From contig NZ_CP072611.1 of NCBI RefSeq assembly GCF_017815515.1, forward strand, positions 434,001 through 498,000: a DNA stretch of 64,000 bases, written 5' to 3'. Under the pieces are notes generated by a model that ran no database searches, was not told the DNA's origin, and worked only from the letters and a program-made list of their open reading frames with translations. This document shows, piece by piece, positions 61,859-64,000 of this stretch; within the stretch, counting starts at the first letter, position 1, and each line of letters begins with the position of its first letter. A program made the translations under genes and the position numbers. The DNA is from Aureimonas populi (GTDB lineage: Bacteria > Pseudomonadota > Alphaproteobacteria > Rhizobiales > Rhizobiaceae).

Positions 61859-63285
61859 GCCTGCCCGCCGACCCCGCCCTGATGGAGCTGTGCGAGCTGG
61901 CGGATGCCATCGCGCGCAAGCGCGTTTCCTCGCGCGAGGCGACGCTGGCCTGCCTCGAGCGCATCGAGGCCTGGCAGCCCCATCTCAACGCCTTCGTGGC
62001 CATCGAGCCGGAAGAGGCCCTCGGCCTTGCGGCGGCGGCCGACGCGCGCCTTGCCAAGGGCGAGCCCTCGGGCCCGCTCGACGGCGTGCCCTTCGCCCAC
62101 AAGGACATGTTCTACGCCAGGGGCAAGGTTTCCACCTGCGGTTCCCTGATCCGCCGGGACTGGGTGGCGAGCGAGGATTCCACCGCCCTTGCCCGCCTGA
62201 CGCGCGCCGGCGCGCTTCGCCTCGGCACGCTGCACATGGCCGAGTTCGCCTACGGGCCCACGGGGCACAACGCCCATCTCGGCCACGCGCGCAACCCGTG
62301 GAACGGGGCGCATGTGACGGGCGGCTCCTCCTCGGGCTCGGGCGCGGCGGTCGCCGCGCGCCTGACGCCCGCCGCGCTCGGCTCCGACACCGGCGGCTCC
62401 ATCCGCATGCCCGCCAATTTCTGCGGCGTCACGGGCCTCAAGACCACGGTCGGCCGCGTCAGCCGCTTCGGGGCGATGCCGCTCTCCCATTCGCTCGACA
62501 CGATCGGCCCGCTCGCCCGCTCGGCGGCCGACTGCGCCCTGGTGCTGCAACTGATCGCCGGCCCCGACCCCGCCGACCCGACCACCGCGCACATCCCCGT
62601 GCCGGACTATCGCGCGGCCTGCGAACGGCCGGTCCGGGGCATGCGCCTCGGCGTGCCTGAGCGCTTCTACACCGAGGGCCTGCACGCGGAGACCGAGCGC
62701 GTGTTCGGGCAAGCGCTCGACCTTTTCCGCGCCGAGGGCGTCGAGATCGTCCCGCTGGCCCTGCCCGACCAGGCACGCCTTTCGGCGGCGGGCCAGATCC
62801 TGCTCGCAGTGGAGGCCGCCGCCTTCCACCGCCAATGGCTGAAGGAGCGGCCGCAGGACTATGGCGCGCAGGTGCGCGCGCGGCTGGAGAACGGCCTTGC
62901 CGTGCCGGCCGTCACCTATCTGGAGGCCCTGCGCTGGCGCGGCCTCGCGCTGGCGGAGCACATCCGCGCCGTCTCCGGCGTCGACGCCTTCATCGCGCCC
63001 GTCAGCGCCACGCCCTCCCCCACCATCGCCGAGAGCGACGTGGGTGGGGCGCCCGGCGCGGAAGCGGTGATCCAGGCCGTCACGCGCTTCATGCGCCCGG
63101 TCAACTATCTCGGCCTGCCCGCGCTCGCCCTGCCCGCCGGCTTCACCGGCGCCGGCCTGCCCGTCGGTGTCCAGATCGTCGGGCGCCCGTTCGAGGAAGA
63201 CACCATCCTGGCGCTGGGCGCAGGCTTCCAGCGCGCCAGCGACCACCACAAGGCCCTTCCCCCGCTCCCCGGAGGCACCGCATGA
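61855..63285 (+). CDS. Amidase signature enzyme, AtzE-like
   Basis: This 476-residue amidase has the triad Lys83 (GVPFAHKDMF), cis-Ser near 158 (VTGGSSSGSG) and nucleophile Ser182 (SDTGGSIRMPA). AtzE hydrolyses 1-carboxybiuret; similar enzymes split other carboxylated ureas or amides. The partner subunit gene is directly upstream and overlaps. Being placed between two ATPase genes of an importer, it probably hydrolyses the imported solute in the cytosol. Confidence 0.88.
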   Translation: MSLPADPALMELCELADAIARKRVSSREATLACLERIEAWQPHLNAFVAIEPEEALGLAAAADARLAKGEPSGPLDGVPFAHKDMFYARGKVSTCGSLIRRDWVASEDSTALARLTRAGALRLGTLHMAEFAYGPTGHNAHLGHARNPWNGAHVTGGSSSGSGAAVAARLTPAALGSDTGGSIRMPANFCGVTGLKTTVGRVSRFGAMPLSHSLDTIGPLARSAADCALVLQLIAGPDPADPTTAHIPVPDYRAACERPVRGMRLGVPERFYTEGLHAETERVFGQALDLFRAEGVEIVPLALPDQARLSAAGQILLAVEAAAFHRQWLKERPQDYGAQVRARLENGLAVPAVTYLEALRWRGLALAEHIRAVSGVDAFIAPVSATPSPTIAESDVGGAPGAEAVIQAVTRFMRPVNYLGLPALALPAGFTGAGLPVGVQIVGRPFEEDTILALGAGFQRASDHHKALPPLPGGTA

Positions 63286-64000
63286 CCCCCGCCATCGAGG
63301 TGAACAACCTGAAGGTCCGCTTTTCGGGCAGCCGCACGGTTCACGCGGTCAACGACGTGTCGCTGACCGTGGGCCAGGGCGAGGTGCTGGGGCTTCTGGG
63401 CGAAAGCGGCTCGGGCAAGAGCGTGACCCTGCGCGCCCTGATGCGCCTCCTGCCCAAGCGGCGCACGACCATCTCCGGCACCGTGCGCGTGGGCGGCGAG
63501 GACGTGATGGCGATGGACGACACCGCGCTGTCCGCCTTTCGCGGCAAGGCCGTCTCCATGATCTTCCAGGAGCCCATGCTGGCGCTCGACCCGGTCTATC
63601 GGATCGGCGACCAGATCGCCGAATCCGTGGTGCGCCACGAGGGCGTCTCCCGCGCGGAAGGGCGCAGCCGCGCGCTCGAGATGCTGGAGCGGGTGCGCAT
63701 CCCCTCGCCGAAGAGCCGGCTGGAGGCCTACCCGCACGAAATGTCCGGCGGAATGCGCCAGCGTGCGATGATCGCGCTGGCGCTCGCGTGCCGGCCCAAG
63801 GTGCTGCTGGCCGACGAGCCCACCACGGCGCTCGACGCCACGGTGCAGATCCAGATCCTGCTGCTCCTGCGCGAGCTCCAGGCCGAGTTCGGCATGTCGA
63901 TGATCTTCGTCACCCACGATATCGGCGTGGCGGTGGAGATCTGCGACCGCATCTCGGTGATGTATGCGGGCGAGGTGATCGAGAGCGGCTCCCTGCGGGA
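63282..64000 (+). CDS. ABC transporter ATP-binding protein, DppD/OppD-like, 3' end cut by the window edge
   Basis: The visible 239 residues show Walker A GESGSGKSV, signature MSGGMRQRAM, Walker B VLLADEPTTALD and switch FVTHDIGVA, with the stretch FQEPMLALDPVYRIGDQIAE typical of DppD. The ATG overlaps the amidase stop by four bases. The C-terminus lies beyond 64000. It forms the second ATPase of the importer. Confidence 0.92.
   Translation, partial: MTPAIEVNNLKVRFSGSRTVHAVNDVSLTVGQGEVLGLLGESGSGKSVTLRALMRLLPKRRTTISGTVRVGGEDVMAMDDTALSAFRGKAVSMIFQEPMLALDPVYRIGDQIAESVVRHEGVSRAEGRSRALEMLERVRIPSPKSRLEAYPHEMSGGMRQRAMIALALACRPKVLLADEPTTALDATVQIQILLLLRELQAEFGMSMIFVTHDIGVAVEICDRISVMYAGEVIESGSLR

Noticed and set aside
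1..64000. CRISPR arrays, tRNA or rRNA genes, insertion sequences, integrases
   Set aside because: No spaced direct repeats, no cloverleaf or rRNA sequence and no transposase motif was seen on either strand.

Overview
The window is a very GC-rich stretch of a proteobacterial genome, most likely an alphaproteobacterium of the Hyphomicrobiales/Rhizobiales type. The pointers are an HWE-family histidine kinase, an IRO-box-like iron operator, TctABC and many taurine/nitrate-type ABC transporters, and dense ATGA-coupled operons. The genus cannot be fixed from the sequence; a plant- or surface-associated Aurantimonadaceae-like organism is only a guess. No housekeeping genes, tRNAs, rRNAs, CRISPR arrays or transposases are visible. 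About 60 protein genes are present, and nearly all of them serve nutrient import and small-molecule catabolism.

Layout. 1-1063: 3' truncated adenine deaminase. 1150-7357: iron-siderophore uptake, a TonB-dependent receptor divergent from fhuD-fhuB-fhuC. 7515-13895: a cyanate module, with a PAS/AAA+ sigma-54 activator divergent from a three-gene ABC importer, cyanase cynS and a DUF1348 gene; a consensus -24/-12 promoter precedes the importer. 13908-16673: a DUF808 membrane protein and a saccharopine/lysine dehydrogenase-like gene divergent from an Lrp regulator. 16741-19891: a second nitrate/taurine-type ABC importer with an NTF2-like protein. 20011-21636: an unusual helix-turn-helix protein fused to a solute-binding-protein-like domain. 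21769-29498: two convergent operons, panE-like plus class II aldolase on the + strand, and on the - strand a seven-gene unit of an ABC importer, opine-dehydrogenase-like, hydroxyacyl-CoA-dehydrogenase-like and NTF2-like genes.

29882-35479: a tripartite tricarboxylate transporter operon carrying an arylmalonate-decarboxylase homologue, divergent from an enolase-superfamily gene and a MarR regulator. 35487-42575: an eight-gene set matching the iac (indole-3-acetic acid degradation) cluster, iacR-H-A-C-D-E-F-G, without iacB and iacI. 42637-47290: an RND efflux pump and adaptor followed by a broken TolC remnant. 47424-51326: an AraC regulator divergent from an MFS exporter, then an HWE kinase. 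51428-54118: a further ABC importer. 54370-64000: a GntR regulator, an NTF2-like gene, a cytosine-deaminase-like amidohydrolase, and a dipeptide-type ABC operon that carries an AtzG/AtzE-like amidase pair and runs off the end.

How it fits together. Three promoters (21736-21755, 29752-29771, 41891-41928) share one palindromic operator, which ties the iac operon to the two operons at 21.8-29.5 kb as a likely single regulon, perhaps uptake and processing of auxin or related compounds. Four TGTATGCA/TGCATACA boxes tie the GntR gene to the ABC importer at 51.4-54.1 kb, the amidohydrolase and the dipeptide-type/amidase operon. Two consensus sigma-54 promoters drive the cyanate importer and the dipeptide-type operon, which suggests nitrogen control.
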